Source of the DNA: Lacticaseibacillus chiayiensis
GTDB lineage: Bacteria; Bacillota; Bacilli; Lactobacillales; Lactobacillaceae
DNA: 64,000 bases
NCBI RefSeq assembly: GCF_004123795.1
Contig: NZ_MSSM01000031.1
Location: forward strand, 1-64,000
Direction: 5' to 3'
Position 1 is the stretch's first letter, and every line of letters begins with the position of its first letter. Shown here one piece after another: positions 7,784 to 16,623 of this stretch. The notes under the pieces are model-generated. The model ran no database searches. It was not told the origin of the DNA and saw nothing but the letters and a program-made list of their open reading frames with translations. A program made the position numbers and the translations under genes.

Positions 7784-10417
7784 TCACAACCACGGCCAGC
7801 CACTTTTTAAATACATCCGCTTAACGCACTCAACAACCACCAGGTAAGCCAACACGATACACGCTGCCCCCGGCCAATAGCTAAGCGGCAAAACAGCAAA
7901 GTCAAACGCGCGATGCAGCGGCGACAGGATGAGAAACAAACCGATCAAAAGCGCCAACATCCTCGACAGAATGACCACCGCTGATGCCGGAGCCTGCCAA
8001 AACGGTGTCACACGCGTCCGCAAAACGTGAACGACTAATGATTGGGTGAACAAGCCGACAACAAACCAACCCGCCTGAAAAACATGCTGGGCCGGCAAGC
8101 TGGCCGCATGCGCGCCGATCCCAAGCCCAAACCACAAGAATAAGAAGGTTGTGATGTCAAAAAGCGAACTTAACGGCCCAAATGTCAACGTATACCGCAA
8201 CAATCCCTTGGCGCGCCACGGGGTCGGCTTAGCCAGTGTTGCGTCATCCACATTGTCCCAGGGAATGGTCATTTGCGACGTATCATAAATCAGATTTTGA
8301 ACCAGCAGCTGAATCGCCAGCATGGGCAGGAACGGTAGAAAAATGCTTGCAACCAAAACCGAAAAAGCATTCCCAAAGTTCGAGGCGATCGTCATTTTAA
8401 TATACTTCATGGCGTTGGCATAAACGCGCCGGCCTTCTAAAATGCCATCTTCAAGCACCAGCAGACTTTTTTCTAGCAAAATAATGCCGCTTGCATCTTT
8501 CGTCACATCAGCAGCCGTATCCACACTGATGCTGACGTCGGCCTCGCGAAGTGCGGCTGTGTCGTTGATGCCATCACCCATGTACCCAACCGTATGTCCG
8601 GCAGCCCGCATGGTTCTAATAATCCGCGCTTTTTGCAGCGGGCTGAGCTTCACGAACAGATCAGTCGACTCAACGGCCTGCTGTAATGCCTGGTCGTCCA
8701 TGGCTTCGACATCGTTTCCTGTCACAACGAGTTGATTGGCAATGCCCACTTCTTCGGCAACATGTTGCGTAATAATGGCGTTATCGCCGGTCAAAACTTT
8801 CACACGGACGCCGTGGTTCCGCAGTAAACCAATTGCTTCTTTGGCATCCGGTTTGGCTGGATCCAGAAAGCCTAGAAAACCGGCGATCACCATGTGCTGT
8901 TCGTCAGCGGTCGTATAAATTTCTTGTTGATGCACATCCTGCCGGTAAGCCACCACAATCATCCGCATCCCCTGACCGCTCATGGCCGCATTTGTACGTT
9001 GAAGTTGCTTGAGCCGCTCCGGGGTAATCGGCAGCACCTTGCCATGCAGCTCGACCCGATCACACACCGCCAGCATTTCCTCGAACGCCCCTTTGGTAAT
9101 CATCCACTGATGGTCCTCATTGGCAACAACCACCGTCAGTCGCCGGCGCTCAAAATCAAACGGAATTTCATCGATTTTGTTTAATCCCGCGGGCAAGTCC
9201 GCCAAAATTGCCTCGTGCTCATGCGCGTAATTCACCACAGCCGTATCCATCAGGTTATGCCATCCGGTTTGATAATTGGCATTCATATACGCCATCCGCA
9301 ACACCGCCGGATCAGTGGTTCCAGTTGCGTCAACATACCGCATCACGACCACGCGATCTTCGGTAATCGTCCCAGTTTTGTCAGTAAAAAGCGTATCGAT
9401 GGCACCCAGATTTTGGATCGCATGTAGCCGTTTCACAATTACCTTGTGCTTCGACATGGCGAGTGCACCTTTTGCCAGATTGCTGTTGACAATCATCGGC
9501 AGCATTTCCGGGGTCAACCCCACCGCGACCGCAATCGCAAAAAAGAATGCCTGTGACCAGTCATGCTTGGTGATGCCATTGATCACGAACACCACCGGCA
9601 CCAACACCAGCATCATGCTGATCAACACCCGGCTAATGGCCCGCATCCCTTGTTCAAAACTTGTCAGCGCGGCTTTATGGTTGATTTGATTAGCCATATC
9701 GCCAAAATAAGTGGCATCCCCGGTTTTTAAAATGACCGCGGTACCAGAACCGGAAATCACGTCAGTTCCCATAAAGACTAAATTCGGCGCATCAAAAAGC
9801 GTCTGCCCGGTTTCTAAAGTTGTCTTACCCGCTGTCTTTTCCACCGGCATCGCTTCACCGGTAAAGGACGACTGGTTGACGAACAAATCGTGCGTCGCAA
9901 TCAAATAGGCGTCGGCCGGAATCATATCACCAGTCGCCAATTGGACAATATCGCCGGGTACGACTTCATCCATCGGCCGCTCCTGTGTCTGTCCATCACG
10001 CGTCACCGCGGTTGTATTGGCAATCAAGGCAGCCAGCGCGTGGCTTTCTTTTTGCGACCGATACTCCTGCCAAAAGTGAATCGAAACAGAGAGCGTGATC
10101 ATCAGCCCCATCATTCTGGCACCGTCATAGTCCGCCGTCATGATAGAGACAATGCATAATAAAAGCAGCACCCAGACAAATGGCTCATTAAATGCTGCAA
10201 ACAAAATTAAATACCACGGCCGCGGATGTTGGGTCACGACGGTGTTGAATCCCGTTTCTTCTAGGCGCTGGGCTGCCTCGGGAGACGTCAACCCTGATTC
10301 ACGAGTCTTCAGTGCCGCTAGTGCCTCCTCTGGCTGCTGCTGGCTATAATGCATCAACGCCGCCGTTTTTTCTTGGGTGGAAGCACTATGTCTTGTTATG
10401 GTTTTCTTGAACATCAT
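7784..10417 (-). CDS. mgtA: Magnesium-translocating P-type ATPase
   Basis: 877-residue P-type ATPase. It shows a cation-transporter N-terminal domain, the actuator segment SSFTGEAMPVEK, the phosphorylation motif DKTGTITEDRV, the hinge region MGDGINDTAALREADV, and hydrophobic membrane segments at both ends of the catalytic core. Length and motifs fit the MgtA/MgtB group, which imports Mg2+ at the membrane using ATP. The start is uncertain: an ATGATG pair at 10412-10417 has only a weak AAGAG in front, and a methionine at about codon 22 is an alternative. The gene is divergent from the amidase gene. I could not recognise an M-box riboswitch in the upstream DNA. Confidence 0.9.
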   Translation of the reverse strand: MMFKKTITRHSASTQEKTAALMHYSQQQPEEALAALKTRESGLTSPEAAQRLEETGFNTVVTQHPRPWYLILFAAFNEPFVWVLLLLCIVSIMTADYDGARMMGLMITLSVSIHFWQEYRSQKESHALAALIANTTAVTRDGQTQERPMDEVVPGDIVQLATGDMIPADAYLIATHDLFVNQSSFTGEAMPVEKTAGKTTLETGQTLFDAPNLVFMGTDVISGSGTAVILKTGDATYFGDMANQINHKAALTSFEQGMRAISRVLISMMLVLVPVVFVINGITKHDWSQAFFFAIAVAVGLTPEMLPMIVNSNLAKGALAMSKHKVIVKRLHAIQNLGAIDTLFTDKTGTITEDRVVVMRYVDATGTTDPAVLRMAYMNANYQTGWHNLMDTAVVNYAHEHEAILADLPAGLNKIDEIPFDFERRRLTVVVANEDHQWMITKGAFEEMLAVCDRVELHGKVLPITPERLKQLQRTNAAMSGQGMRMIVVAYRQDVHQQEIYTTADEQHMVIAGFLGFLDPAKPDAKEAIGLLRNHGVRVKVLTGDNAIITQHVAEEVGIANQLVVTGNDVEAMDDQALQQAVESTDLFVKLSPLQKARIIRTMRAAGHTVGYMGDGINDTAALREADVSISVDTAADVTKDASGIILLEKSLLVLEDGILEGRRVYANAMKYIKMTIASNFGNAFSVLVASIFLPFLPMLAIQLLVQNLIYDTSQMTIPWDNVDDATLAKPTPWRAKGLLRYTLTFGPLSSLFDITTFLFLWFGLGIGAHAASLPAQHVFQAGWFVVGLFTQSLVVHVLRTRVTPFWQAPASAVVILSRMLALLIGLFLILSPLHRAFDFAVLPLSYWPGAACIVLAYLVVVECVKRMYLKSGWPWL

Positions 10418-10763
10418 CTCTTGTTATATAAAATGTGGAAGCATGCCGCCTTGGCATCAATAAACGTTTATATGTTTCCTTTCTTGACTGAGTGGCTGCC
10501 TTCATTAAGCCTCGTGATGACGCAAGGCCGGCCAGCGGACAGATGGTTTCCAAGAAACATTTGTCCGCTTGTCATGACTACATTTTGCTATTTTCACGAT
10601 GTTAACCACATGAGCACCTTCCACTTAATTATTGCGTTCATGTCTTCGTGGATGCTTCATCACTATTAGCTTGTTCCATAAGCCGCTTGTTCTCACTGCT
10701 TTCTGTATGCCTGGCAAAAAATCATGAATCATTGTAGGCAATTAGCTTTACCCAAAGAATAAC
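10418..10763. other. Intergenic region between mgtA and the amidase gene; no gene seen
   Basis: About 350 bases with no supported coding region. A plus-strand reading frame here runs antisense into the start of mgtA and has neither a ribosome binding site nor a recognisable family. The mgtA promoter probably lies here (a TATAAA occurs at about 10470 on the minus strand), but no clear -35 partner was found. Confidence 0.4.
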
Positions 10764-10792
10764 TTGACAGTAAGATGGTTGTCAAAGATAAC
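10764..10792 (+). promoter_or_regulatory. Possible promoter of the amidase gene
   Basis: Perfect TTGACA at 10764-10769, a 17-base spacer, then GATAAC at 10787-10792 (4 of 6 matches to TATAAT). It lies about 45 bases ahead of the start codon. Confidence 0.5.
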
Positions 10793-10837
10793 TAAAGTAG
10801 CAATGTTGTCAGGAAGACCTTATTGGAGGAAAAATTA

Positions 10838-12313
10838 ATGATTTCTTCAGCATTAGCCCAAGCTGCCGCTATTCGTGCCGGTGCCATTACCAGCGCCGAC
10901 TTAATCGATGCGGCGGCCGATAAAATTGCCAGGCTCAATCCCAAGCTGAATGCCATCACATGGACAAGGTTTGCAGCTGCCAAACACGAAGCGGCTCAGC
11001 TGAAAGATACCGGCCAACCATTCTTTGGGGTGCCATTGGTCTTGAAGGGCCTAGGTCAAAACTTTGCCGGCGCCCCTGCCACAGCCGGCAGTCAGCTATT
11101 CAAAAATGCCAAAGCACGCAGCACCAACAACTTTGTCAAGGCCTTACAGTCGCTGGGTTTTGTGATCATCGGCCAAAGTAATGTGCCAGAATTCGGCTTT
11201 AAAAATATCACCGATGCTGCCATTTATGGTCCGGCTCGGAATCCGTGGAATCCGGACTATTCGCCAGGCGGCTCTTCCGGCGGCGCGGCGGCGTTGGTCG
11301 CTGCTGGCATCAGCCTGCTTGCTGCTGGATCTGACGGTGGCGGTTCGATTCGGATTCCCGCTTCTTTTTCCGGCTTAATCGGCTTAAAACCTACCCGTGG
11401 TCGTGTGCCGACCGGGCCGGGTGAGTGGCGCGGGTGGCAAGGCGCTTCCATTAACTTCGCCTTGACCCGCACCATGGCTGACACCGAAGCTTTGTTACGT
11501 GGACTCGCAACGACTCAATTAGCCGCACCGTTTATCGCCCCGCCGCTGCATCTCGAAAATGTTAATGGAACGCGGCCGTTGAAAATCGCCTACACCACGC
11601 AATCGCCTGTTGGTACACCGGTTAGCGCCACAGCAGTCAAGGCAGTCGCGTTAGCCGTGGATGCTTTACGCGCGGCTGGCCACACTGTTGTTGAAGCTCA
11701 GCCGGATGTTGATGGTACGGCGCTGATGCAGGCCTATTATTTGATGAACGGCGGCGAAACCGCGGCCATGTTCCAAGCTTATACCGAACAAACCGGTCAC
11801 GCCGTCACTTCCGAAGACGTCGAACTCGTCACGTGGGCCATTTATCAAGCCGGATTGCACACCACAGCCGCTGACTATAGCCGTTCGTTGGGTGTCTGGG
11901 ATCGGGCCGCTGAAGCTTACAGTCATTTCCACAACAGCTATGATCTGCTGCTAACGCCAACGACAGCCAAAACGGCGCCGCGCATTGATGCCGAGTTACA
12001 ATCGCCTGCCATCGTCGACAAAATGCAACATGCTGCTGAGCTAGCGCCGAATGAGCAAAAACAGCTCGTCTGGGACTTGTTTGAGCCTAGCCTCGCATAC
12101 TCGCCCTTCACCCAACAAGCCAACTTAACCGGTGCCCCAGCCATTAGCCTACCCACTGCTATATCACCGGACGGTCTACCACTGGGCATTCAGTTCGTGG
12201 CTGCTAAGGGTCGCGAGGACCAGTTACTGCGGCTTGGCTATTGGTTCGAGCAGCATCATTTGCTGCAAATGTATCCGTTAAGCGAATCAGAAGACAGTGC
12301 ACCCGCTGAATAA
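10838..12313 (+). CDS. Amidase signature family enzyme
   Basis: 491 residues from an ATG at 10838 that follows GGAGG at 10825-10829; a TTG start at 10823 would place that site inside the gene. The Ser-cisSer-Lys triad can be located: Lys in GVPLVLKGLG, cis-Ser in SPGGSSGGAAALVAAG, and the nucleophile region SDGGGSIRIPASFSG. Enzymes of this family hydrolyse amides to acids and ammonia. The segment after the lysine differs from GatA, and no gatB or gatC is adjacent, so this is a free-standing amidase, not the tRNA amidotransferase subunit. The substrate is unknown. A strong terminator follows, so it is a single-gene unit. Confidence 0.88.
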   Translation: MISSALAQAAAIRAGAITSADLIDAAADKIARLNPKLNAITWTRFAAAKHEAAQLKDTGQPFFGVPLVLKGLGQNFAGAPATAGSQLFKNAKARSTNNFVKALQSLGFVIIGQSNVPEFGFKNITDAAIYGPARNPWNPDYSPGGSSGGAAALVAAGISLLAAGSDGGGSIRIPASFSGLIGLKPTRGRVPTGPGEWRGWQGASINFALTRTMADTEALLRGLATTQLAAPFIAPPLHLENVNGTRPLKIAYTTQSPVGTPVSATAVKAVALAVDALRAAGHTVVEAQPDVDGTALMQAYYLMNGGETAAMFQAYTEQTGHAVTSEDVELVTWAIYQAGLHTTAADYSRSLGVWDRAAEAYSHFHNSYDLLLTPTTAKTAPRIDAELQSPAIVDKMQHAAELAPNEQKQLVWDLFEPSLAYSPFTQQANLTGAPAISLPTAISPDGLPLGIQFVAAKGREDQLLRLGYWFEQHHLLQMYPLSESEDSAPAE

Positions 12314-12382
12314 GTCGCTTTCAGTCACAGGGATGCCCAAATGAAACGAATGCGATCAGAACATAATTTCCAAACGTAAGAA

Positions 12383-12430
12383 AAAAGTGAGCAATATTCC
12401 GGAAGTGTGGGAATGTTGCTCACTTTTGTT
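12383..12430 (+). terminator. Terminator after the amidase gene
   Basis: AAAAGTGAGCAA pairs with TTGCTCACTTTT, with an inner ATTCC/GGAAT extension around a short loop, followed by TGTTTCG. Confidence 0.8.
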
Positions 12431-12473
12431 TCGTCATGGATAATTTATCAAAATTCTTAAAACTGTAGTGCCA

Positions 12474-12655
12474 AGGCGAAGCAATCGGAGGCCGGAGGAG
12501 GCTCAGCCGTGCAAACAACACAGCGACCGTTTTTTGTCGCTGATGTTGTTAGGCGACTTTGAGACAGCGGTTTTCTGGCTCAAAGCGCCGTCTCCGCTCT
12601 AGCTTCGCGTCGCCAGCCCCCTCTGGCCGGAGATTGCGGGGTTTGGCACGACAAG
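12474..12655. repeat. Family B palindromic repeat, copy B1, with extra inner hairpins
   Basis: About 180 bases bounded by GTGCCAA and TTGGCAC arms, with further matches GCAATC/GATTGC, GGCC/GGCC and GGCT/AGCC. Compared with copy B2 (59052-59165) it carries an insertion of about 80 bases made of two further hairpins: AACAACA...TGTTGTT with AGCGAC/GTCGCT, and TTTGAG...CTCAAA flanked by GGCG/CGCC. Both copies share CTCTAGCTTCGCGTCGCCAG. No coding potential was seen. It fills most of the gap between the amidase and adenosyltransferase genes. Confidence 0.8.
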
Positions 12656-12668
12656 GAAGGAAACAGTT

Positions 12669-13205
12669 TCACTTACTTTTAACCTCATCAACCCCAGCCT
12701 TAAAGTTCACATAACGAGCCAGCGCAAAAAGGTAATCGGACAACCGATTGCTGTACTGCAAAACCACATCGGAGACAGATTTGTCGTCCACCGCCAGCTG
12801 ATCCAACGACCGCTCCGCCCGCCGTGCCACCGCACGCCCGTACTGCAACGCTGCCGCCAGCGGATGGCCGCCGGGTAACACAAAAGCGGTGATGCGCGGC
12901 ACTTGCACCATCATGTCATCAATCGCATCTTCCAATGTCTTGACATGTGCTTCGGTAATGGTGTGATGTCGCGGCACCGCAACGTCGGCCAGTAACTCAT
13001 AAAGTTCCCGCTGCCGATCTTCCAGTGCCTGCGCAAGCCAAGTAAAGCCCGGTGTGGCATTTGCTTGCGAAGCGACGTAGCCAAGCCATGAATCAAGCTC
13101 GTCCAAATCACCCAGCGCGATAATCTGCGGATCATATTTCGGCACTTTCTTACCATTAATCTGTTTCGTGGCACCATGATCGCCGACTTTTGTGTAAAGC
13201 TTCAT
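12669..13205 (-). CDS. Corrinoid adenosyltransferase, PduO type
   Basis: 178 residues beginning MKLYTKVGDHGAT, matching the N-terminal YTkxGDxGxT signature of PduO-type ATP:cob(I)alamin adenosyltransferases. Later conserved segments include VPRHHTITEAHV and LSDYLFALARY. It transfers the adenosyl group of ATP to reduced cobalamin, making coenzyme B12. AGAGGA precedes the start. It is the last gene of an apparent four-gene minus-strand unit with a B12-dependent ribonucleotide reductase, an ECF substrate-binding protein and a lipoprotein, which fits supplying the reductase with its cofactor. Confidence 0.9.
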   Translation of the reverse strand: MKLYTKVGDHGATKQINGKKVPKYDPQIIALGDLDELDSWLGYVASQANATPGFTWLAQALEDRQRELYELLADVAVPRHHTITEAHVKTLEDAIDDMMVQVPRITAFVLPGGHPLAAALQYGRAVARRAERSLDQLAVDDKSVSDVVLQYSNRLSDYLFALARYVNFKAGVDEVKSK

Positions 13206-13231
13206 GACTAGTCCTCTTTTCCGTAAGCGGG

Positions 13232-13771
13232 TTACCCGTGATTAAACCGCTGCAACCCTTGCTGCAACACCAGCAATACAATCGGGTAAAAGACCAGATT
13301 ACCCAGCGCGTGATAAGTATCAAACAACAAACCACTGATATAATACGCCCAAAAGCCCAGTCCATTCAAACTGCCGATGATGGCCATACCCAGACTGACG
13401 ACGAACCCGTAAAGGTAGCCAAGCAACCCAGCCAAGCCCATTTGCAGCCAAAGGACACGGCGAACCATCGGCAACACCAACACAACCATTTGCAATACCA
13501 ATAGGCACACCATATAGGCAGCAATCTGCGGCAAGGTCCATAAACCGAATCCTAAAACAAGGTTAGAGACCACCAACGTGCTGACGGTCAAACTCAAACC
13601 CCAGCGCATACCAAGCAGCAAGGTGACTACCATCAAAATATCCGTTACCGGCTGGACGTTGGGAATCGGCACCTTCACGATCCGCAACACTGTACACAAC
13701 GCCGTCAATAGACCAAGCAAAGCCACCGCCCGAACAGGCGATGGCTTTTTGGTTGACGCTGGCAACTTCAT
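13232..13771 (-). CDS. ECF transporter substrate-binding (S) component, probably for cobalamin
   Basis: 179 residues, almost wholly hydrophobic with about five or six membrane segments, the size and layout of ECF-type S components. The start ATG overlaps the stop of the lipoprotein gene by four bases (ATGA). Dedicated EcfA and EcfT genes are not adjacent, as in group II ECF systems that share one energising module. Context (adenosyltransferase on one side, B12-dependent RNR on the other) argues for cobalamin or a precursor, like CbrT of Lactobacillus delbrueckii. This is inference from neighbours; sequence alone does not give the ligand. Confidence 0.8.
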   Translation of the reverse strand: MKLPASTKKPSPVRAVALLGLLTALCTVLRIVKVPIPNVQPVTDILMVVTLLLGMRWGLSLTVSTLVVSNLVLGFGLWTLPQIAAYMVCLLVLQMVVLVLPMVRRVLWLQMGLAGLLGYLYGFVVSLGMAIIGSLNGLGFWAYYISGLLFDTYHALGNLVFYPIVLLVLQQGLQRFNHG

Positions 13772-14160
13772 TTGGTCACACTCAAGTCAAAAACAACTTT
13801 ATCATGGTTTTTAACCGGTTGCGTTGTCGCGCCCTTCTTCGCCATCTTACCGTTAATGGTGTATAGCCAGTACGTTTTCTTCGCAACATTTTGCTTCTTG
13901 CCGGCAATCTCAGTGATGAACCCTTTCGAAGCCTTAACCGACCAACCTTTTTTCAGACCGGTCATCACCACGGATTTTTTCGGCTGGGTAATCTTCTTTT
14001 TAGCAAAAGCTTTGCCATTTTGCTTCAGCTGATAAGTAACCACAATTTGATTCGGCTTGCTGCTGGATTTGGCAGCGCTACTCGAACTGTTGCTGCATCC
14101 AGCTAACACAAACATTGCTGCAAAAAAGACAACTAGTGAACGTAAAGCTTTCTTCAACAT
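13768..14160 (-). CDS. DUF4430 lipoprotein, candidate extracellular corrinoid-binding partner
   Basis: 130 residues from an ATG at 14160; an ATG at 14181 is an alternative but lies against the nrdJ stop with no ribosome binding site. The signal peptide ends in a lipobox FVLAGC, then a Ser/Lys linker, then one small domain with a central KKTYWLYTINGK, typical of the DUF4430 fold. That fold is also the C-terminal domain of transcobalamin and intrinsic factor. The lipoprotein would sit on the outer face of the membrane. It overlaps the ECF gene and follows nrdJ by 24 bases, so a role in capturing B12 for the transporter is a reasonable inference. Confidence 0.78.
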   Translation of the reverse strand: MLKKALRSLVVFFAAMFVLAGCSNSSSSAAKSSSKPNQIVVTYQLKQNGKAFAKKKITQPKKSVVMTGLKKGWSVKASKGFITEIAGKKQNVAKKTYWLYTINGKMAKKGATTQPVKNHDKVVFDLSVTK

Positions 14161-14184
14161 AACCTTCAACATCCTCCGCATTTT

Positions 14185-16431
14185 TTACTTAATCGGGCAA
14201 GCGCCGCCAGCACAATCCGTCTGGTCAACCAATTCCAGATCCTTTTGATCATGATTGGCATTTTGGGCGGCAAAAACAGCCGCAACCGATCCGTGAATCT
14301 TGTCACACTTTTGCTTATAGGTGTCAGCATCAATCGGCTCTTTTGGCGCCTGCTTGAAGCCTGAGCCAACGTACGGCAACATAGATGTTGACTTAATCAC
14401 GTGCCGATATTGCGACAACAAGCCCGCAATCTGGTCAGCTTCTTCCGGTTGGAAAGTGACTGTGCAGCTGACTGCATTATCCGACCAGTACGTCTGCAAA
14501 AATGCCTGTGTTGCAATCTGTTCGGCAATCGAAACCGTTCCAGCTGAAGCAAACGCCGGATCATCGGCATGGGCCGCGCGAATCGGAAACTCGACGACCA
14601 TCGTGTTCTTGGTGTAAACATCCGGTTCAATATGATAACCGCACGCTTTCAGGGCAGGCAGTAACGGGTCGTTCGCCTGGAAACGAATGCGCTGAATCAG
14701 ATAGCCGGCATAATGGAAATGCATGCCTTCTGAAACACCTGCCAACTTAGCGACCGTTCCGGATGGCTTAACAGTAGTGTGTTTGCGGGAAGGCTCACAA
14801 CCCAATGCATTGGAATAAGCTTGATCTGCATCGACAACCGCGTGATACAGGCCGTCCACCGCTTGCTTGATTTCAGGATTATAAATCGGTTTCTCCAGCA
14901 TTTTGCCGGTGTGCGGATCCACAACCGGTTCAAATCCGGAAACGACGCGATGACCGAAATCATCCAGGAACCAATCCTGAATCCCGGACATCGAAATGCC
15001 GATGCGGCGATTCTTGCTAATAATATCACGCGAAACCTGCCAGTCATAATTGCTGAAGGTTACTCGCTTAGCATAGCGCGTTGCCAGTGTAAAGGCCTGC
15101 TTTAACTTCCAGCCTTGTTGCACGGCAACGACAGGGAAAAGTTCAAACAAGTTGCACGGTTCGCCATTTGCCAGAGAAATTTCGCCACACGGATTCGTGC
15201 CTTCAACATCCGGATCGTTGGCGGCATTTTCACCATCGGCAATTCGGCCAAATCGCCGCGACAAGTCGAGGTTCACAATGCCAGGTTCGCCGTTTTTGGC
15301 AATAGCCGTGGCAATCGGCGCATAAGCTTCAAATTGCGTATCAATGGCCACACTGTTATTAGAAGCCCAGCGGTGATGGTAAAGCTGCTTTTGATCCTGC
15401 TTCATCGTGATGAACGCGTCATCATCGGACGAGCCTAACGACATTTCCGCAGAACGACGCACGTTACCGGCTACCACGGTCTTGCCGATCAAGTTGCCGA
15501 TATCAGTGGCATCGACCGCGGTCAAGCGCTGGCCAACCCGAGCATTCAACACCTTGTTGATATCCAGCAACATCTCGACTAATGGCATTGGACCGGAAGC
15601 TGTGCCGCCAAAGCCATGAATCCGGGCGCCTTTTGGCCGGATCCGACTGATATCCAGTACCAGCTTAGTCTGCCCACTGGGATTGGTCGTGGCAAAATGA
15701 TGATCAATCACCTTGGCATTGGCTAAAACCCAGCCTTCACGGGTATCAGGTAAAACATAGCGGTCATTGTGCTCGGCCGCATGTGCCTGTTCCCAAGCTT
15801 CCCGGTCAACTGCACCCATTTTCAGCGACTCCGCATAGCTCGCACTGCTGCGATCAATCACTATGGTCAGATCAACGGCGTGTGCGACCGGCGGCAATTT
15901 AGCGATGTTGTCTTTGGTAACCGAAAAACCAACGCCACCGCCTTTCATCAATTCGTCAAACATAAATGAATACGGCATCGAGACAGCAGGCTGGTTAGCC
16001 GGAAAATCAGTCGGCACGATATGCGAATCCCCATAAGGCTGCGGACGAATGGCAATAAACCAGCAGTTATTCAAGGCATCGCCATTACGCTTTTGATAAT
16101 CCGTGCCGGAAATCCACAGATTGCGGCCAGATGGCGTGCCGGCCAGTCCGTAAATAAGCTTGAAAAGATTCCGTGCCTCTTTTTGCAGCTCGTCCACAAC
16201 TTCTGGATCGGGATTGGCTGTATGTAACCGCGGATCAAGGTTAATATTCCCCTCAACCACTCGTTTAACGGTTTCGTCCCAATTCTCGGTACGTTGTTGA
16301 TCCGGCAACCACCGGGCATAGGTCCGCTTATAGGTGACCCACCCCAGTTCACCCCAGTGTGGTTTAATTTCTTTCTTGACCTCGGCAATAAAATCAGGTG
16401 CCAAGGTGATCGGTTTCATCATAACTTGCAT
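14185..16431 (-). CDS. nrdJ: Adenosylcobalamin-dependent class II ribonucleoside-triphosphate reductase
   Basis: 748 residues, closely resembling in length and sequence the monomeric reductase of Lactobacillus leichmannii. Conserved blocks include HWGELGWVTYKRTYARWLP near the N-terminus, DPDVEGTNPCGEISL with the active-site cysteine, and the C-terminal redox tail DCAGGACPIK with its Cys pair. It reduces ribonucleoside triphosphates to deoxy forms using coenzyme B12 as radical source, needing neither oxygen nor anaerobic glycyl chemistry. The start at 16431 follows GGGAGGGAC; the upstream extension to 16506 lies in the regulatory region. A tandem NrdR-like site lies just ahead. Genes for B12 uptake and adenosylation follow. 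Confidence 0.95.
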   Translation of the reverse strand: MQVMMKPITLAPDFIAEVKKEIKPHWGELGWVTYKRTYARWLPDQQRTENWDETVKRVVEGNINLDPRLHTANPDPEVVDELQKEARNLFKLIYGLAGTPSGRNLWISGTDYQKRNGDALNNCWFIAIRPQPYGDSHIVPTDFPANQPAVSMPYSFMFDELMKGGGVGFSVTKDNIAKLPPVAHAVDLTIVIDRSSASYAESLKMGAVDREAWEQAHAAEHNDRYVLPDTREGWVLANAKVIDHHFATTNPSGQTKLVLDISRIRPKGARIHGFGGTASGPMPLVEMLLDINKVLNARVGQRLTAVDATDIGNLIGKTVVAGNVRRSAEMSLGSSDDDAFITMKQDQKQLYHHRWASNNSVAIDTQFEAYAPIATAIAKNGEPGIVNLDLSRRFGRIADGENAANDPDVEGTNPCGEISLANGEPCNLFELFPVVAVQQGWKLKQAFTLATRYAKRVTFSNYDWQVSRDIISKNRRIGISMSGIQDWFLDDFGHRVVSGFEPVVDPHTGKMLEKPIYNPEIKQAVDGLYHAVVDADQAYSNALGCEPSRKHTTVKPSGTVAKLAGVSEGMHFHYAGYLIQRIRFQANDPLLPALKACGYHIEPDVYTKNTMVVEFPIRAAHADDPAFASAGTVSIAEQIATQAFLQTYWSDNAVSCTVTFQPEEADQIAGLLSQYRHVIKSTSMLPYVGSGFKQAPKEPIDADTYKQKCDKIHGSVAAVFAAQNANHDQKDLELVDQTDCAGGACPIK

Positions 16432-16446
16432 AGCTGTCCCTCCCGT

Positions 16447-16494
16447 ATACAAGATATGGTATAGCCAAACGAATCGAATATCAAGATATAGATC
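16447..16494 (-). promoter_or_regulatory. Tandem NrdR-box-like operator upstream of nrdJ
   Basis: On the minus strand ATACCATATCTTGTAT (16447-16462) matches 13 of 16 positions of the NrdR consensus ACACwATATmTwGTGT. A second site, GATCTATATCTTGATA (16479-16494), carries the whole central core. The two start 32 bases apart, about three helical turns, the usual arrangement for the RNR repressor NrdR. They lie 16 to 63 bases ahead of the nrdJ start, where the promoter should be. No nrdR gene is in the window. Confidence 0.65.
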
Positions 16495-16567
16495 AATCAA
16501 TAACAAATTGTTAATGTTGGCAACTACCCGTTCGACGCGGCATGCCCGGCCTTAAAAAATTAATGGC

Positions 16568-16605
16568 CGAATTAAAAATCGCCAGCGCAGGAAACCGCTG
16601 GCGAT
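16568..16605 (-). terminator. Terminator after the deoxyribosyltransferase gene
   Basis: ATCGCCAGCG pairs with CGCTGGCGAT (10-bp perfect stem), followed on the minus strand by TTTTTAATT. It separates the deoxyribosyltransferase gene from nrdJ. Confidence 0.8.
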
Positions 16606-16623
16606 ATCTATTCTATTTGAGAA

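Noticed and set aside
10349-10669. 106-residue plus-strand frame antisense to the mgtA start
   Set aside because: No ribosome binding site, mixed composition, overlaps a well-supported gene.
10418-10760. M-box magnesium riboswitch before mgtA
   Set aside because: Expected from the gene's function, but I could not find the conserved stems; not reported as a feature.
16432-16560. Cobalamin riboswitch before nrdJ
   Set aside because: No B12-box-like sequence seen, and the space before the start is taken by the NrdR-like pair.
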